From: Candidatus Saccharimonadota bacterium
GTDB lineage: Bacteria > Patescibacteriota > Saccharimonadia > Saccharimonadales > UBA4665
Direction: 5' to 3'
DNA: 64,000 bases
Assembly (NCBI GenBank): GCA_014377695.1
Contig: JACMPA010000009.1
Location: 62,001-126,000 of the forward strand
How positions within the stretch are numbered: the stretch's first letter is position 1; each line of letters opens with the position of its first letter. Below are positions 8,989 through 18,048 of this stretch, piece by piece. The notes under the pieces are model-generated. The model saw only the letters and a program-made list of their open reading frames with translations, was not told the DNA's origin and searched no databases. The position numbers and the translations under genes were made by a program.

Positions 8989-11028
8989 ATGAATCTACAT
9001 GATCCATTGACTGTCGTCAAAGGTGTTGGACCCGCCGTTGCGGCTAAATTCAAACTGCTAAATTTAAAAACAATTGGTGAGCTCATTGATTATTACCCCC
9101 GGCGCTACGATGATTATTCTGCACTCACGCCAGTTATTGAGTTAACACAACCTGGGCCAGTTACGATTCAGGCGCAGATAACGAGTATTAAAGGGCGCTA
9201 TGTCCGACGGGGTATGCACATAACTGAAGCGATCGCTTCGGATGAAACTGGTAGCACTCGGTTAACCTGGTTCAATCAACCCTACCGGGAAATGGCAATG
9301 AAGCGAGGCCAGGATTACTACATATCTGGTTCGTTTGAATTAAACTACCAACGGTTTGCCATTCAGAATCCGACAACGGAACTGGTGAGCGATTTTCCAG
9401 TTAATACGGCCAGGATTGTGCCCATATACCGTGAGACCAAAGGCATGAACTCCCGCCAGATACGCCTGGTTTTGAAGGAATTAGTGCCCGAAATTGAAGC
9501 CTTAGTCGAAACATTACCAGAAACAATGGTACGTACGCACAATTTAATGAGTCGTGCCGAAGCAATTATGGGAATGCACTTTCCAGATGACAGCGAACAG
9601 CTCGATGTTGCCAAGCGGCGCTTGGGTTTTGAAGAAGTATTCCAGCTCAGCCTAGCGAGCCTCATGAACAAACTAGAATTACAGCAAGAAAAAGCACCAC
9701 CAGTAGAGTTCCATGAAGCGTTAGCCAAGGACTTCGTGAGTCATCTTCCATTCGAATTGACCGGAGCACAGCGACGGGTTGTGTGGCAAATATATTTAGA
9801 TATGCAAAAATCTCAACCAATGAATCGGCTCGTTGAGGGTGACGTCGGGGCGGGCAAAACAGTGGTGGCAGCCATGGCAGCGGTAATGGTGCTCCATAGT
9901 GGCCATCAGGTAGCATTAATGGCGCCAACTGAGCTGCTGGCCCAGCAACATGCCGAAACGCTACACAAGCTCTTGGAGCCGCTTGGCTATCAAGACCTGG
10001 TCGGGTTATTAGTCGGTAGTATGACTCCTAAGCAAAAAGAAGTGGCGCGTGCCCAGATTAAATCAGGACAAACAAAATTTATGGTTGGAACGAACGCTTT
10101 AATTCAAGATTCGGTAGACATGCATGGGTTAGAGTTGATTATTATTGATGAACAACATCGCTTTGGCGTTGATCAGCGTAAAGAGCTTCTCAGTAAAGCT
10201 GGCCACATGCCGCATGTGCTCAGCCTAACCGCTACACCCATACCACGTTCACTGGCTTTGACGCTGTACGGCGAACTGGACGTATCCATACTCGACATGA
10301 AGCCTGGTGGCCGCAAGCCAATCAAGACGAGTATAGAATCACCGAATTCTCGAAAACTACTGTACGAAGATATCGATAAAGAATTGAGTGACGGTCGTCA
10401 AATGTTTGTTGTCTGTCCTCTGATCAGTGAATCAGAAGCGCTACCTGCCAGTTCAGCCGAAAAAATGTATGAGCAACTCAGAAAAAGAGACTTCAAACAC
10501 CGCCGTGTAGGTTTGATGCACGGAAAACTTAAGGGTGCTGAAAAGAACGCGGTCATGCAGCAGTTCGTACGGGGTGAGCTCGATATTTTAGTTTCAACTA
10601 CTGTCATCGAAGTTGGGGTTGATGTACCGAACGCCACGGTTATGGTAATCGAGAACGCTGAACGTTTTGGATTAGCCCAGATTCATCAGTTGCGTGGTCG
10701 GGTCGGACGGAGTAGTTACCAGGGCTATTGTTATTTGATGCTGGGTGACTCGGGTGCACCAAGCAAACGACTGCGAGCTTTAGAAAGCAGCAATGACGGA
10801 TTCCGACTTGCTGAACTAGACCTCGAGTTACGTGGGCCAGGTGCTATCTATGGGCAAGCCCAACATGGTCAATTGGACTTGAGGGTTGCCAAGCTCACTG
10901 ACATAAAGCTGATCAGCGAAGCGCGCCAGGCGGCTCACGAATTTATCGACAGCGGCGAAAAGCTGGTAAACTATAGTCAATTACGTGAACAAGTGACCAG
11001 GTTACGTGCAGTTACTAATTTAAATTAA
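8989..11028 (+). CDS. recG: ATP-dependent DNA helicase RecG
   Basis: RecG remodels stalled replication forks and branched DNA. The wedge (OB-fold) domain occupies about residues 50-150 after a short helical N-terminus (VKGVGPAVAAKF). Helicase motifs follow in order: Walker A GDVGAGKT near 284, motif II DEQH near 387, motif III TATPIPRSLAL, and motif VI QLRGRVGRSS. The length of 679 residues is normal. With radA and rsmD nearby, this stretch is mixed DNA/RNA housekeeping. It has no SD and a -10 box just before the ATG. Confidence 0.97.
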   Translation: MNLHDPLTVVKGVGPAVAAKFKLLNLKTIGELIDYYPRRYDDYSALTPVIELTQPGPVTIQAQITSIKGRYVRRGMHITEAIASDETGSTRLTWFNQPYREMAMKRGQDYYISGSFELNYQRFAIQNPTTELVSDFPVNTARIVPIYRETKGMNSRQIRLVLKELVPEIEALVETLPETMVRTHNLMSRAEAIMGMHFPDDSEQLDVAKRRLGFEEVFQLSLASLMNKLELQQEKAPPVEFHEALAKDFVSHLPFELTGAQRRVVWQIYLDMQKSQPMNRLVEGDVGAGKTVVAAMAAVMVLHSGHQVALMAPTELLAQQHAETLHKLLEPLGYQDLVGLLVGSMTPKQKEVARAQIKSGQTKFMVGTNALIQDSVDMHGLELIIIDEQHRFGVDQRKELLSKAGHMPHVLSLTATPIPRSLALTLYGELDVSILDMKPGGRKPIKTSIESPNSRKLLYEDIDKELSDGRQMFVVCPLISESEALPASSAEKMYEQLRKRDFKHRRVGLMHGKLKGAEKNAVMQQFVRGELDILVSTTVIEVGVDVPNATVMVIENAERFGLAQIHQLRGRVGRSSYQGYCYLMLGDSGAPSKRLRALESSNDGFRLAELDLELRGPGAIYGQAQHGQLDLRVAKLTDIKLISEARQAAHEFIDSGEKLVNYSQLREQVTRLRAVTNLN

Positions 11029-11040
11029 ACAAAAGGTCCA

Positions 11041-11892
11041 ATGTACTCAGGCACAACTCTTACACCAATGAAATGGTTTGACGCATGGTTCGGGGCGCAT
11101 CAAAAAATTGACCGGGTAGCGCGTAATCACTTAGCCAGTACCTTCGAAGGGCGTGGGTATTATTTTCCGACGGCCTGGCAGATAATCAGTTTTGAGGGTC
11201 AGAATGGGCCGGACGGCATTAAGCGTAAATCACCAGCTCAGGATGAGCCCTGGCATTTTTATGATCCGAGCGACCATGATGATCGTCGTTTGATCGGCTC
11301 AATCGTCCATCATTATGACGAATTAGTCGTTGCTTTGCGGGAACGCAATCAGGCCCGCGCCGCCTTCGAAGCAGCTTGGCTTTCGCACGCGCTAGTGGAT
11401 GGGCTGACACCGGCACACCACTTTCCTTACGAGCAAACGTTAAAAGACTTACGTGGTGGGCAGGGAATTGATACACGAACCACAGCTAAAGAAAAACTGA
11501 TCATGCATGGTGATACATTAAGCGAAAAGCTAGGCAATAACTGGAAAATGTGGGGCGACAAAGGTTTGCTGGCAACGCACTTAGCATTTGAGTGGGGGGT
11601 ATCTATCATTATTACTCCAATGCGATTGAAGCACGCCATGCCTACCGACGCCGAACTAGTAGAATTTCGTCAAAAAGGCGTTGAGCTCATGTTCCAAAAA
11701 CGTATTTACCAAGTTGCCGCACTTGGGATGTACGAGAATTTTCATAAGTCAGGTTGGACGCCTAAGCTTGCCAAGCAGGTCCGCAGGGAACTTGCACCAC
11801 TGATCATAAGCACTATTACGCTTGCTTGGTACGGCGCCATCATGGACAGCCAGCAGTCCATTAAACGCCGTAAATCGCGTACTGCCGCATGA
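11041..11892 (+). CDS. Unknown protein with a zinc-dependent phospholipase C-like His/Asp motif
   Basis: A 283-residue soluble-looking protein. The segment LSHALVDGLTPAHHFPY (about 121-137) resembles the H-x(n)-D-x(n)-P-x-H pattern that binds zinc in the phospholipase C/P1 nuclease fold, and further His residues (SIVHHYDEL; PWHFYDP) could complete a metal site. No signal peptide is visible, unlike secreted phospholipases. Function is therefore open. SD AAAAGG precedes the ATG. It overlaps rsmD by 4 nt (ATGA), so both are probably translated from one message. Confidence 0.65.
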   Translation: MYSGTTLTPMKWFDAWFGAHQKIDRVARNHLASTFEGRGYYFPTAWQIISFEGQNGPDGIKRKSPAQDEPWHFYDPSDHDDRRLIGSIVHHYDELVVALRERNQARAAFEAAWLSHALVDGLTPAHHFPYEQTLKDLRGGQGIDTRTTAKEKLIMHGDTLSEKLGNNWKMWGDKGLLATHLAFEWGVSIIITPMRLKHAMPTDAELVEFRQKGVELMFQKRIYQVAALGMYENFHKSGWTPKLAKQVRRELAPLIISTITLAWYGAIMDSQQSIKRRKSRTAA

Positions 11893-12422
11893 GAGTGATT
11901 GCCGGTACCCTAGGTGGTCGGACCTTCGATAATCCTACCGGTCACCGTACCCACCCCATGAGTGAAAAAGCCCGGGGAGCTATTTTTAACGCCCTCGGCG
12001 AGTTAAGTGGCTTAAGCGTATTAGATGCCTTTGCTGGCACCGGTGCACTATCAATCGAGGCTGTCAGTCGTGGTGCAGACAGCGCGCTTGCCATCGACAC
12101 CGACAAAGATGCCTATTTGAACATCCAGAACAACATCGCCGCTCTGAAGCTTAATGATCGCATCACGGCTATGCGTAAAAACATTTCGGGCTGGTCGCGC
12201 AACAACCGCGAGCGCAAATTCGACGTTGTACTTGTCGATCCACCGTACGATGACATTCGTCCGGATGTCATCGAGCGTTTGGCGGTACATGTTAAACCGG
12301 GCGGTATATTCGTCCTTTCGTGGCCTGGCAAAGAAAAAACCCGGCAATTTCTAGATTTAGAGCAAATTTCACACAAAGGCTACGGCGACATTCAACTAGT
12401 CTTTTACCGCCGGATACGTTAG
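11889..12422 (+). CDS. rsmD: 16S rRNA (guanine966-N2)-methyltransferase RsmD
   Basis: Methylates G966 of 16S rRNA using SAM. The N-terminal MRVIAGTLGGR signature, motif I DAFAGTG (46-52) and the catalytic D-P-P-Y at 117-120 define the RsmD family. The length of 177 residues is near the E. coli enzyme. The start codon overlaps the stop of the upstream gene. Confidence 0.93.
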   Translation: MRVIAGTLGGRTFDNPTGHRTHPMSEKARGAIFNALGELSGLSVLDAFAGTGALSIEAVSRGADSALAIDTDKDAYLNIQNNIAALKLNDRITAMRKNISGWSRNNRERKFDVVLVDPPYDDIRPDVIERLAVHVKPGGIFVLSWPGKEKTRQFLDLEQISHKGYGDIQLVFYRRIR

Positions 12423-12507
12423 AATACCACCGTTACCAATTCTTTTAATTGCATAAACTCAAAAGACGATACAGCCGGGCGAAATAAGATCTATTTTGTC
12501 CGCGCGA

Positions 12508-12530
12508 TGGGTAAACCGCAGGTTTACCCA
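12508..12530 (+). repeat. Perfect 10-bp inverted repeat ahead of tRNA-Leu
   Basis: Arms TGGGTAAACC and GGTTTACCCA are separated by GCA. There is no run of T after it, so it is not a typical intrinsic terminator for rsmD. It ends 9 nt before the tRNA-Leu gene and might mark a processing site, an operator or a terminator without a U-tract. Confidence 0.6.
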
Positions 12531-12539
12531 GACTATCAT

Positions 12540-12623
12540 GCGGATGTGGTGAAATGGTAGACACGCTGGCTTTAGGAGCCAGTGCCGCAAGGCGTGAAGG
12601 TTCAAGTCCTTTCATCCGCACCA
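12540..12623 (+). tRNA. tRNA-Leu (anticodon TAG)
   Basis: The acceptor arms GCGGATG and CATCCGC pair over 7 bp. The anticodon stem CTGGC/GCCAG encloses TTTAGGA, giving TAG at positions 34-36. A long variable arm fits tRNA-Leu (class II). The 3' CCA is encoded. Confidence 0.96.
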
Positions 12624-12644
12624 AGCACTAATTGAGGAGTTGTT

Positions 12645-13565
12645 ATGATCGGCCTTATTGTTGTACTAATAGTCATTTTTATCTTTATCCTCCTGACTGG
12701 GTTGTTCACGGTACGACAACAAACTTCAGCCGTTATTGAGCGCTTCGGCAAATTCCACAAGATATCTAGTGCTGGCTTAAACTTCAAGATACCGCTGATT
12801 GACCGTATTGCTGGTCGTCTTAGTCTCCGGGTGCAGCAGCTCGACGTCCGGGTTGAAACCAAGACTAAAGACAACGTGTTTGTGTTCGTCGTAGTCAGCG
12901 TCCAGTATCACGTATTAAATGAGAAAGTCCTCGACGCCTTTTACCGCTTACAAAACCCCCAAGAACAGATCACAGCCTACGTTTTCGATACGATTCGTGC
13001 TCGTGTTCCGAATGTGGAGCTCGACAAAGTATTCGAAACCAAGGACGATATAGCTAACGCCGTCAAAACCGAACTCGACACCGTGATGGATGACTTCGGC
13101 TACGGCATCATCAAGGCTCTCGTCACCGACATTGACCCAGATCAGCGCGTCAAGCAGAGTATGAACGAAATTAACGCTGCTCAGCGTCTCCGTGAAGCCG
13201 CTATCCAACAGGCTGAGGCCGACAAGATCCGCGTGGTAAAAGCCGCTGAAGGTGAAGCCGAAAGCAAGGCACTGCAAGGTCAGGGAATTGCTAACCAGCG
13301 TAAAGCTATCATCGAAGGACTCAAAGAATCGGTGGAAAGTTTCAATAAATCAATCAGCGGCACAAATGCCGAAGATGTGATGAATTTAGTGTTAATGACG
13401 CAGTACTTCGATACACTCAAAGAAATCGGCATCAACAGCCGCAGTAATACCATTATGATTCCACACAGTCCAGGTGGTATGGGCGATATCACCGAGCAGA
13501 TGCGTAATGCTATCATCACCGCTAATCAAGTGACCGATAGCGTTAAAAACTCTCCTTCAGCGTAG
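12645..13565 (+). CDS. SPFH/band 7 (stomatin-like) membrane protein
   Basis: One N-terminal membrane segment (about 2-22) is followed by an SPFH domain (TVRQQTSAVIERFGKF through FDTIRARVPNVELDKVFE) and a helical, Ala/Glu-rich region (AAIQQAEADKIRVVKAAEGEAESKA in two parts, about 190-215) typical of stomatin and HflK/C relatives. Such proteins oligomerise in membrane microdomains and often modulate proteases or channels. No NfeD-type partner is adjacent, so the exact role is unknown. AGGAG SD; it starts 21 bp after the tRNA-Leu gene. Confidence 0.9.
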   Translation: MIGLIVVLIVIFIFILLTGLFTVRQQTSAVIERFGKFHKISSAGLNFKIPLIDRIAGRLSLRVQQLDVRVETKTKDNVFVFVVVSVQYHVLNEKVLDAFYRLQNPQEQITAYVFDTIRARVPNVELDKVFETKDDIANAVKTELDTVMDDFGYGIIKALVTDIDPDQRVKQSMNEINAAQRLREAAIQQAEADKIRVVKAAEGEAESKALQGQGIANQRKAIIEGLKESVESFNKSISGTNAEDVMNLVLMTQYFDTLKEIGINSRSNTIMIPHSPGGMGDITEQMRNAIITANQVTDSVKNSPSA

Positions 13566-13603
13566 CTATCATTGAATTAAGCAACAGTACGAGGTAACCC
13601 GCT

Positions 13604-14206
13604 ATGGCCAAACCAATCCATTCAGTTATATACATTCCTGGAATAGGTGATACCAAAACGACGTTCCAGGAAATCGCGGCTAAGTCCTGGCGTTTCTGGG
13701 GCGTTCGACCGCACACCTTCCCAATGCGCTGGGCCGATCAACAGCCGTTTGAACCTAAGTTTCAGCGTTTGTTAGCATACATTGATGATTTGTTGGCTCA
13801 GGGCCACCTGGTATCGTTAGTTGGCGCCAGCGCCGGAGCAACGGTTGCACTAAACGCTTTTGCGGCCCGACCGCAGATACACGGTGTAGTATGCATCGCC
13901 GGCAAAGTCAACCGAGCGCACGCTATAGGTGCGTGGTACCACCAAAATGCTTCGTCATTTGTAGAATCGGCGTACCAAGCTCAGGATTCGGTGCTTAGTC
14001 TCACTACTGGACAGCGCGCTCGAATCAGTTCGCGCTACGCTATTGTCGATGTTATCGTACCGCGAAGGGATAGTATCGTTCCTGGTGCTCAAAACAAGAC
14101 AGTCATTGGCATTGGGCACGTCCCAACAATTGCGCTACAGTTGACGGTCGGCGCTCCAAATCACCTCCGGTTCCTCAAGCGCTTACCTCAAAACTTGACA
14201 GAATAG
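13604..14206 (+). CDS. Putative alpha/beta hydrolase
   Basis: A 200-residue protein with an early oxyanion-type loop (IYIPGIGDTKTTF) and a nucleophile elbow G-A-S-A-G at 74-78, placing Ser76 as catalytic nucleophile. IVDVIVPRRDSIVPG (about 146-160) is likely the acid loop, and the GIGHVP stretch near 172 likely supplies the histidine. Substrate unknown. An SD-like CGAGGTAA precedes the ATG. Confidence 0.72.
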   Translation: MAKPIHSVIYIPGIGDTKTTFQEIAAKSWRFWGVRPHTFPMRWADQQPFEPKFQRLLAYIDDLLAQGHLVSLVGASAGATVALNAFAARPQIHGVVCIAGKVNRAHAIGAWYHQNASSFVESAYQAQDSVLSLTTGQRARISSRYAIVDVIVPRRDSIVPGAQNKTVIGIGHVPTIALQLTVGAPNHLRFLKRLPQNLTE

Positions 14207-14208
14207 CG

Positions 14209-14214
14209 TATAAT
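14209..14214 (+). promoter_or_regulatory. Upstream -10 candidate of hisS
   Basis: TATAAT followed by AGTACC just after the hydrolase stop codon. A TTGACA lies only 8 bp upstream, too close to be its -35. The same TTGAC-N8-ATAATAGTACC arrangement recurs at 35514-35538. Confidence 0.4.
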
Positions 14215-14271
14215 AGTACCTAAGATGTACAACAGATCTAATTTAAGCTAATGTACCAGTTGTAATTACGC

Positions 14272-14277
14272 TATAAT
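14272..14277 (+). promoter_or_regulatory. -10 box of hisS, near-leaderless
   Basis: A perfect TATAAT overlaps an upstream in-frame ATG (14276) and ends 10 nt before the ATG at 14288. Transcription from here could not include the upstream ATG, which helps place the start at 14288. Confidence 0.5.
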
Positions 14278-14287
14278 GAAGGACAGT

Positions 14288-15607
14288 ATGAACGACAGCA
14301 AGGCACTATCGACCCAACCTTACAAAGGCGCCCGCGACTTCTATCCGGAGGATATGCGTTTTCAGAAGTACATGTTTAGCAAAGTTCGCATGGTTTGTGA
14401 GCGCTTCGGCTACGAAGAATACGACGCACCGATACTCGAACCAACTGAACTGTATTTGCGTAAAGGCAACCAAGAAATCATCGACGAACAAACGTACACC
14501 TTCACCGACCGTGGCGACAGAAGTGTCACAATCAGAACCGAAATGACCCCAACCGTCAGCCGGATGGTAGCCGGTCGCCGACAAGAGCTGCCCTATCCAG
14601 CCCGTTGGTACAGCATTCCAAATCTGCTGCGCTATGAACGGCCCCAAAAAGGCCGTCTACGAGAATTCTGGCAGCTAAATGCCGATATATTTGGGGTGGC
14701 CGGGATCGAAGCTGATGTTGAAATCATCACTTTGGCAGACCAAATATTCCGCGAACTAGGTGCTCAATCAGATATGTACGAGATCAAGCTCAATAGCCGA
14801 AAGTTTGTTAACTTTTTGCTTGGTGAGTTTTTTGGGCTTGATGAAGTCCAGCAAACCAGCATTATTAGACTAATTGATCGTAAAAACAAAATGGATCCCA
14901 TGTCGTTTGTGACGCAGCTTGACGCCCTGTGTAGTCCATCGGAACGCGAGGCTGGACTCGTTGAGCAAATTACGGGAGTGTTGAGCGTCCGTACGATAGC
15001 CGAGCTACCTGACGCAGTCCAAGCGGCGGAGTCATTGGTGCCAGTTCGTCAAACGTTAGAACAGCTTCACGCAGCTGGCATACACAATGCTGCCTTCGAC
15101 ATCACCCTGATGCGCGGCTTCGATTATTATACCGATGTTGTGTTCGAGGTTTTTGATACTGATCCCAACAATAACCGGTCAATGTGTGGTGGTGGACGGT
15201 ATGACGGATTGGTTGGAGCCTTTGGTGTTGAGCCAATCCCGACCGTTGGTTACGCCATGGGTGACGCAGTGCTCGCAGAGTTTTTGAAGGGCCATGAACT
15301 GGTACCTGAATTGGCCCCAGAAAGTGACGTTTATATTGTGCTAGCCGGTGACGTGCTTGCGGCAGCCCAAAAGCCAATTGCCGATCTCCGCGGCATGGGT
15401 CTAAACATCGTGGTCGATTTTAGTGGTCGTAAAGTCGGTGACCAATTCAAGAGTGCCGACAAACGTGGAATGACATATGTTTTAGTTGTCGGAGAGAAAG
15501 AACTGAATGACGGTCAATTTACCCTTAAGAATCTAAAAAGCGGTGCCGAAGAAAAGCATGGCCTGGAACGTATTGTCAGCATCGTCAAAGACCGTCGACA
15601 CGATTAG
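14288..15607 (+). CDS. hisS: Histidyl-tRNA synthetase
   Basis: Class II synthetase charging tRNA-His. The N-terminal KGARDFYPEDM, motif 2 (RYERPQKGRLREFWQLN), the histidine-binding RGFDYYTDVVFE and motif 3 MCGGGRYDGLV are all present, followed by an anticodon-binding domain (about 335-430). I chose ATG 14288 because AAGGA lies 4 nt before it and the promoter -10 box overlaps the alternative ATG at 14276. The 439-residue length is normal. A strong hairpin follows the stop codon. Confidence 0.95.
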   Translation: MNDSKALSTQPYKGARDFYPEDMRFQKYMFSKVRMVCERFGYEEYDAPILEPTELYLRKGNQEIIDEQTYTFTDRGDRSVTIRTEMTPTVSRMVAGRRQELPYPARWYSIPNLLRYERPQKGRLREFWQLNADIFGVAGIEADVEIITLADQIFRELGAQSDMYEIKLNSRKFVNFLLGEFFGLDEVQQTSIIRLIDRKNKMDPMSFVTQLDALCSPSEREAGLVEQITGVLSVRTIAELPDAVQAAESLVPVRQTLEQLHAAGIHNAAFDITLMRGFDYYTDVVFEVFDTDPNNNRSMCGGGRYDGLVGAFGVEPIPTVGYAMGDAVLAEFLKGHELVPELAPESDVYIVLAGDVLAAAQKPIADLRGMGLNIVVDFSGRKVGDQFKSADKRGMTYVLVVGEKELNDGQFTLKNLKSGAEEKHGLERIVSIVKDRRHD

Positions 15608-15612
15608 TAGAC

Positions 15613-15652
15613 GGAGGACCGTCCTCTGGCTATGGTAAGAGGACGGACCTCC
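15613..15652 (+). terminator. Strong hairpin after hisS
   Basis: Two 15-nt arms (GGAGGACCGTCCTCT and AGAGGACGGACCTCC) pair with one mismatch around a 10-nt loop. No T-run follows, so it may be a terminator needing other factors, an mRNA stabiliser, or a leader element of the next gene. Confidence 0.55.
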
Positions 15653-15687
15653 CACAATAACGAAAACTATCAGAGGAATTACCAACT

Positions 15688-16152
15688 ATGATGGCCATCA
15701 ATCACGCAGCAACCGGCGCTCTCATTGGCCTGACCGTAGATGAACCATTCCTAGCACTGCCACTGTCATTCGTGTCGCACTTTGTACTCGATGCCATTCC
15801 TCATTACGACCCGGTAGAGGGTACGAACGAAGAAAAGATTAGTTCAAAGAAGTTCTTTTATATCCAGATCGTGCTTGGTGCGCTATTATGCTTCTTGCTC
15901 ATATTGCTGCTGTCGATAACGCAGCCTAAGCGGTGGCTCGTAGCTGCTGGGTGTGCCTTCCTTGGTGCTAGCCCGGACCTGCTTTCTTTTCCTCGATATT
16001 TAAGTGTTAAGCAGACGGGCATGGACATCGACAAGACAAACTGGTTTTGGAGTTTCCATAGCTGGATTCAGTGGCGTACGGGCCCAGATTTGTTATGGAC
16101 TGAATTGGTTTGGTTAGGCGCGATTGGCTTCTGCGTCGCTGGTTTACTCTAG
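15688..16152 (+). CDS. Membrane protein resembling DUF457/YdjM-type metal-dependent hydrolases
   Basis: A 154-residue integral membrane protein with about four hydrophobic segments. The N-terminal pattern NHAATGALIGLTV followed by SFVSHFVLDAIPHYD, with paired His and Asp residues, resembles the YdjM/DUF457 family of predicted membrane-bound metal-dependent hydrolases; FHSWIQW supplies another His near residue 120. The biochemical role of the family is poorly known. An SD-like AGAGGA lies about 11 nt before the ATG (a second ATG follows directly). Confidence 0.7.
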   Translation: MMAINHAATGALIGLTVDEPFLALPLSFVSHFVLDAIPHYDPVEGTNEEKISSKKFFYIQIVLGALLCFLLILLLSITQPKRWLVAAGCAFLGASPDLLSFPRYLSVKQTGMDIDKTNWFWSFHSWIQWRTGPDLLWTELVWLGAIGFCVAGLL

Positions 16153-16161
16153 AAAAGCTTA

Positions 16162-16191
16162 TTGTAATCTGTTACAGTTGGTGACTATATA
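16162..16191 (+). promoter_or_regulatory. Candidate promoter of tig
   Basis: TTGTAA, 18-bp spacer, TATATA, placed about 65 nt upstream of the tig start codon. Confidence 0.4.
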
Positions 16192-16256
16192 AGCAGCACG
16201 GAGAATAGTCGATCTAATTTCGGTTGGCCAAAACTGCGCCCTAAACAGGAACTATT

Positions 16257-17543
16257 ATGCAAATTACTAAAGATCAAATGTCACCGACGAATGTCAAACT
16301 AACTATCAAGGCCGATGAGGCTGCTCTGGCTGCCGCCAAGCAGGTTGTACTCATGCAGCTCGCCAAGAACATTAAGGTACAGGGGTTTCGTACTGGCAAA
16401 GCACCGATGTCGGTCGTTGAAAAAAACGTTGATCAACAGACGCTCCAATCTGAATTTCTCGATACGATGGTAAACCAGTTGTATGTTGAAGCAGTCACCA
16501 AGGAAGGCCTGCGTCCTGTGAATCGTCCGGATGTCTCGATCACCAAATTTGTGCCATTTAATACCTTAGAAATTACAGCTGAAGTTGAAGTCATCGGCGC
16601 GATTACGCTGCCAGATTATAAAAAGATTCGCCTGGCCAAGCCAGTCGTTAAGGTCGACGCAAAAGACGTCGATGAAGTAATGACTAATCTGTCGACTCGT
16701 GCTGCTGTCAAAAAGGACGTTACCCGCGCCGCTCAGCTCGACGACGAAGTCACCATCGACTTCAAGGGCGTCGACACAAAGACTAAAGCATCAATTGCCG
16801 GTGCTGACGGTAGTGAGTATCCATTAGTACTCGGTAGCAAATCGTTTATTCCGGGTTTCGAAGAAGAACTCATCGGACTAAAATCCGACGGCGAGAAGAC
16901 CTTTGACATCACATTTCCGAAAGATTACGGCACAGTCGACTTGCAGAACAAAAAAGTTACCTTCACGGTAACCATCAAGAAGATCCAAGAACTGGCTAAG
17001 CCAAAACTCGATGATGCATTCGCGGCTACTGTTGGTCCGTTTAAGACATTGGCAGAACTTAAGGGTGATGTTAAGAAACAACTACAAGCTGATCGTGAAC
17101 AGCAAGCTAATCGTGATTACGAGAGCGAATTGTTAGGGCAAATCGCTGAGAAGACCAAGGCCAACATCCCGCCGGTTCTGGTCGAAGAAGAAATCGACCG
17201 CGCTGAGGCGGATGAGCGTCAAAACTTAGTGTACCGCGGTCAAACATGGGAAGAGCACCTCGAGGCAGATGGTGTCACGGCAGAAGAGCACCGCGAGAAG
17301 CAACGACCTGCTGCTGAAGCCCGCGTGACTGCTGGGCTCGTACTTGGTGAAGTAGCCGAGCTCGAAAAGATCACTGTCTCCAATGAGGAAATTGATGTCC
17401 GTATGCAGTTACTCAGTGGTCAATATCAGGATCAAGCAATGCAGGCTGAACTCAGCAAACCAGAAGCCCGCCGCGACATCACTAGCCGGATGCTAACCGA
17501 AAAGACGATCGAAAAGCTCGTCGGTTACGCTTCCGCCAAGTAA
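16257..17543 (+). CDS. tig: Trigger factor
   Basis: Ribosome-associated chaperone and prolyl isomerase acting on nascent chains. The ribosome-binding loop region (VQGFRTGKAPMSVVEK, about 41-56), the FKBP-type PPIase domain (about 155-240, with VTIDFKG and SFIPGFEEELIG) and the helical C-terminal chaperone arms are in the usual order. The length of 428 residues is normal. It lies upstream of clpP, as in many bacteria, with one unknown gene between. Confidence 0.95.
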   Translation: MQITKDQMSPTNVKLTIKADEAALAAAKQVVLMQLAKNIKVQGFRTGKAPMSVVEKNVDQQTLQSEFLDTMVNQLYVEAVTKEGLRPVNRPDVSITKFVPFNTLEITAEVEVIGAITLPDYKKIRLAKPVVKVDAKDVDEVMTNLSTRAAVKKDVTRAAQLDDEVTIDFKGVDTKTKASIAGADGSEYPLVLGSKSFIPGFEEELIGLKSDGEKTFDITFPKDYGTVDLQNKKVTFTVTIKKIQELAKPKLDDAFAATVGPFKTLAELKGDVKKQLQADREQQANRDYESELLGQIAEKTKANIPPVLVEEEIDRAEADERQNLVYRGQTWEEHLEADGVTAEEHREKQRPAAEARVTAGLVLGEVAELEKITVSNEEIDVRMQLLSGQYQDQAMQAELSKPEARRDITSRMLTEKTIEKLVGYASAK

Positions 17544-17596
17544 TAAATCGGAACCACCATAAAAGCATGATATGCTCCATAAAATAGCAGACTTAT

Positions 17597-18013
17597 ATGG
17601 CTGACTGTGAGATATTAAACGCGGACAATGCTCTGACAACTGAGCAAAGGTTAGAAACAGCACAATTTGTTGCACAACATGTCAATACGCCGACTGAATT
17701 GCAGGCAACATATCAAAATCGAACAATTACAGACTGGGCTGATCGATATGAAACAAAACGTCGGCCAATGTGGTTGCGCCGTACATTTGATATGGGTTCC
17801 GAATTTGGAGCAGTAGTAGGCTATTGTTCTGTTGTGCATAGTCAAGGACAAAGGGTTTACGGAAGTATTATGTTTGACCGCGAGGTAGAAGTCGTTTTAC
17901 CTTCGTCGGATCAGCCCAAATCAGGAGAAGTAACTTCACGTCGACCATATTTGTTTGAGGCCATATCTCTAGCAATTGCCGAAGTTGAAGCAGCTTTTGC
18001 GATGAAAGAGTAG
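17597..18013 (+). CDS. Hypothetical protein
   Basis: An unrecognised 138-residue acidic protein without membrane segments. The middle (about 55-95) looks like alternating beta strands, and the C-terminus ends in a helix (FEAISLAIAEVEAAFAM). No SD is visible; TAAAAT lies 11 nt before the ATG. Codon use is more AT-rich than in the flanking tig and clpP. It shares a short TPTEL motif with the unknown protein at 33276, which may be chance. Confidence 0.6.
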   Translation: MADCEILNADNALTTEQRLETAQFVAQHVNTPTELQATYQNRTITDWADRYETKRRPMWLRRTFDMGSEFGAVVGYCSVVHSQGQRVYGSIMFDREVEVVLPSSDQPKSGEVTSRRPYLFEAISLAIAEVEAAFAMKE

Positions 18014-18021
18014 TTATGAAA

Positions 18022-18048
18022 TTAGCACTCTTGACTTGAGAGTGCTAA
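18022..18048 (+). promoter_or_regulatory. CIRCE operator (HrcA-binding site) upstream of clpP
   Basis: TTAGCACTC, exactly 9 nt, GAGTGCTAA: a perfect match to the CIRCE consensus, the target of the heat-shock repressor HrcA. It overlaps the -35 box of the clpP promoter. The arms extend to 11 bp and are followed by six T, so the structure could also terminate transcription of the upstream gene. Confidence 0.93.

Noticed and set aside
14195-14214. Classical sigma70 promoter TTGACA/TATAAT before hisS
   Set aside because: The spacer is 8 bp, far below the 16-18 bp needed; only the -10 part is plausible.
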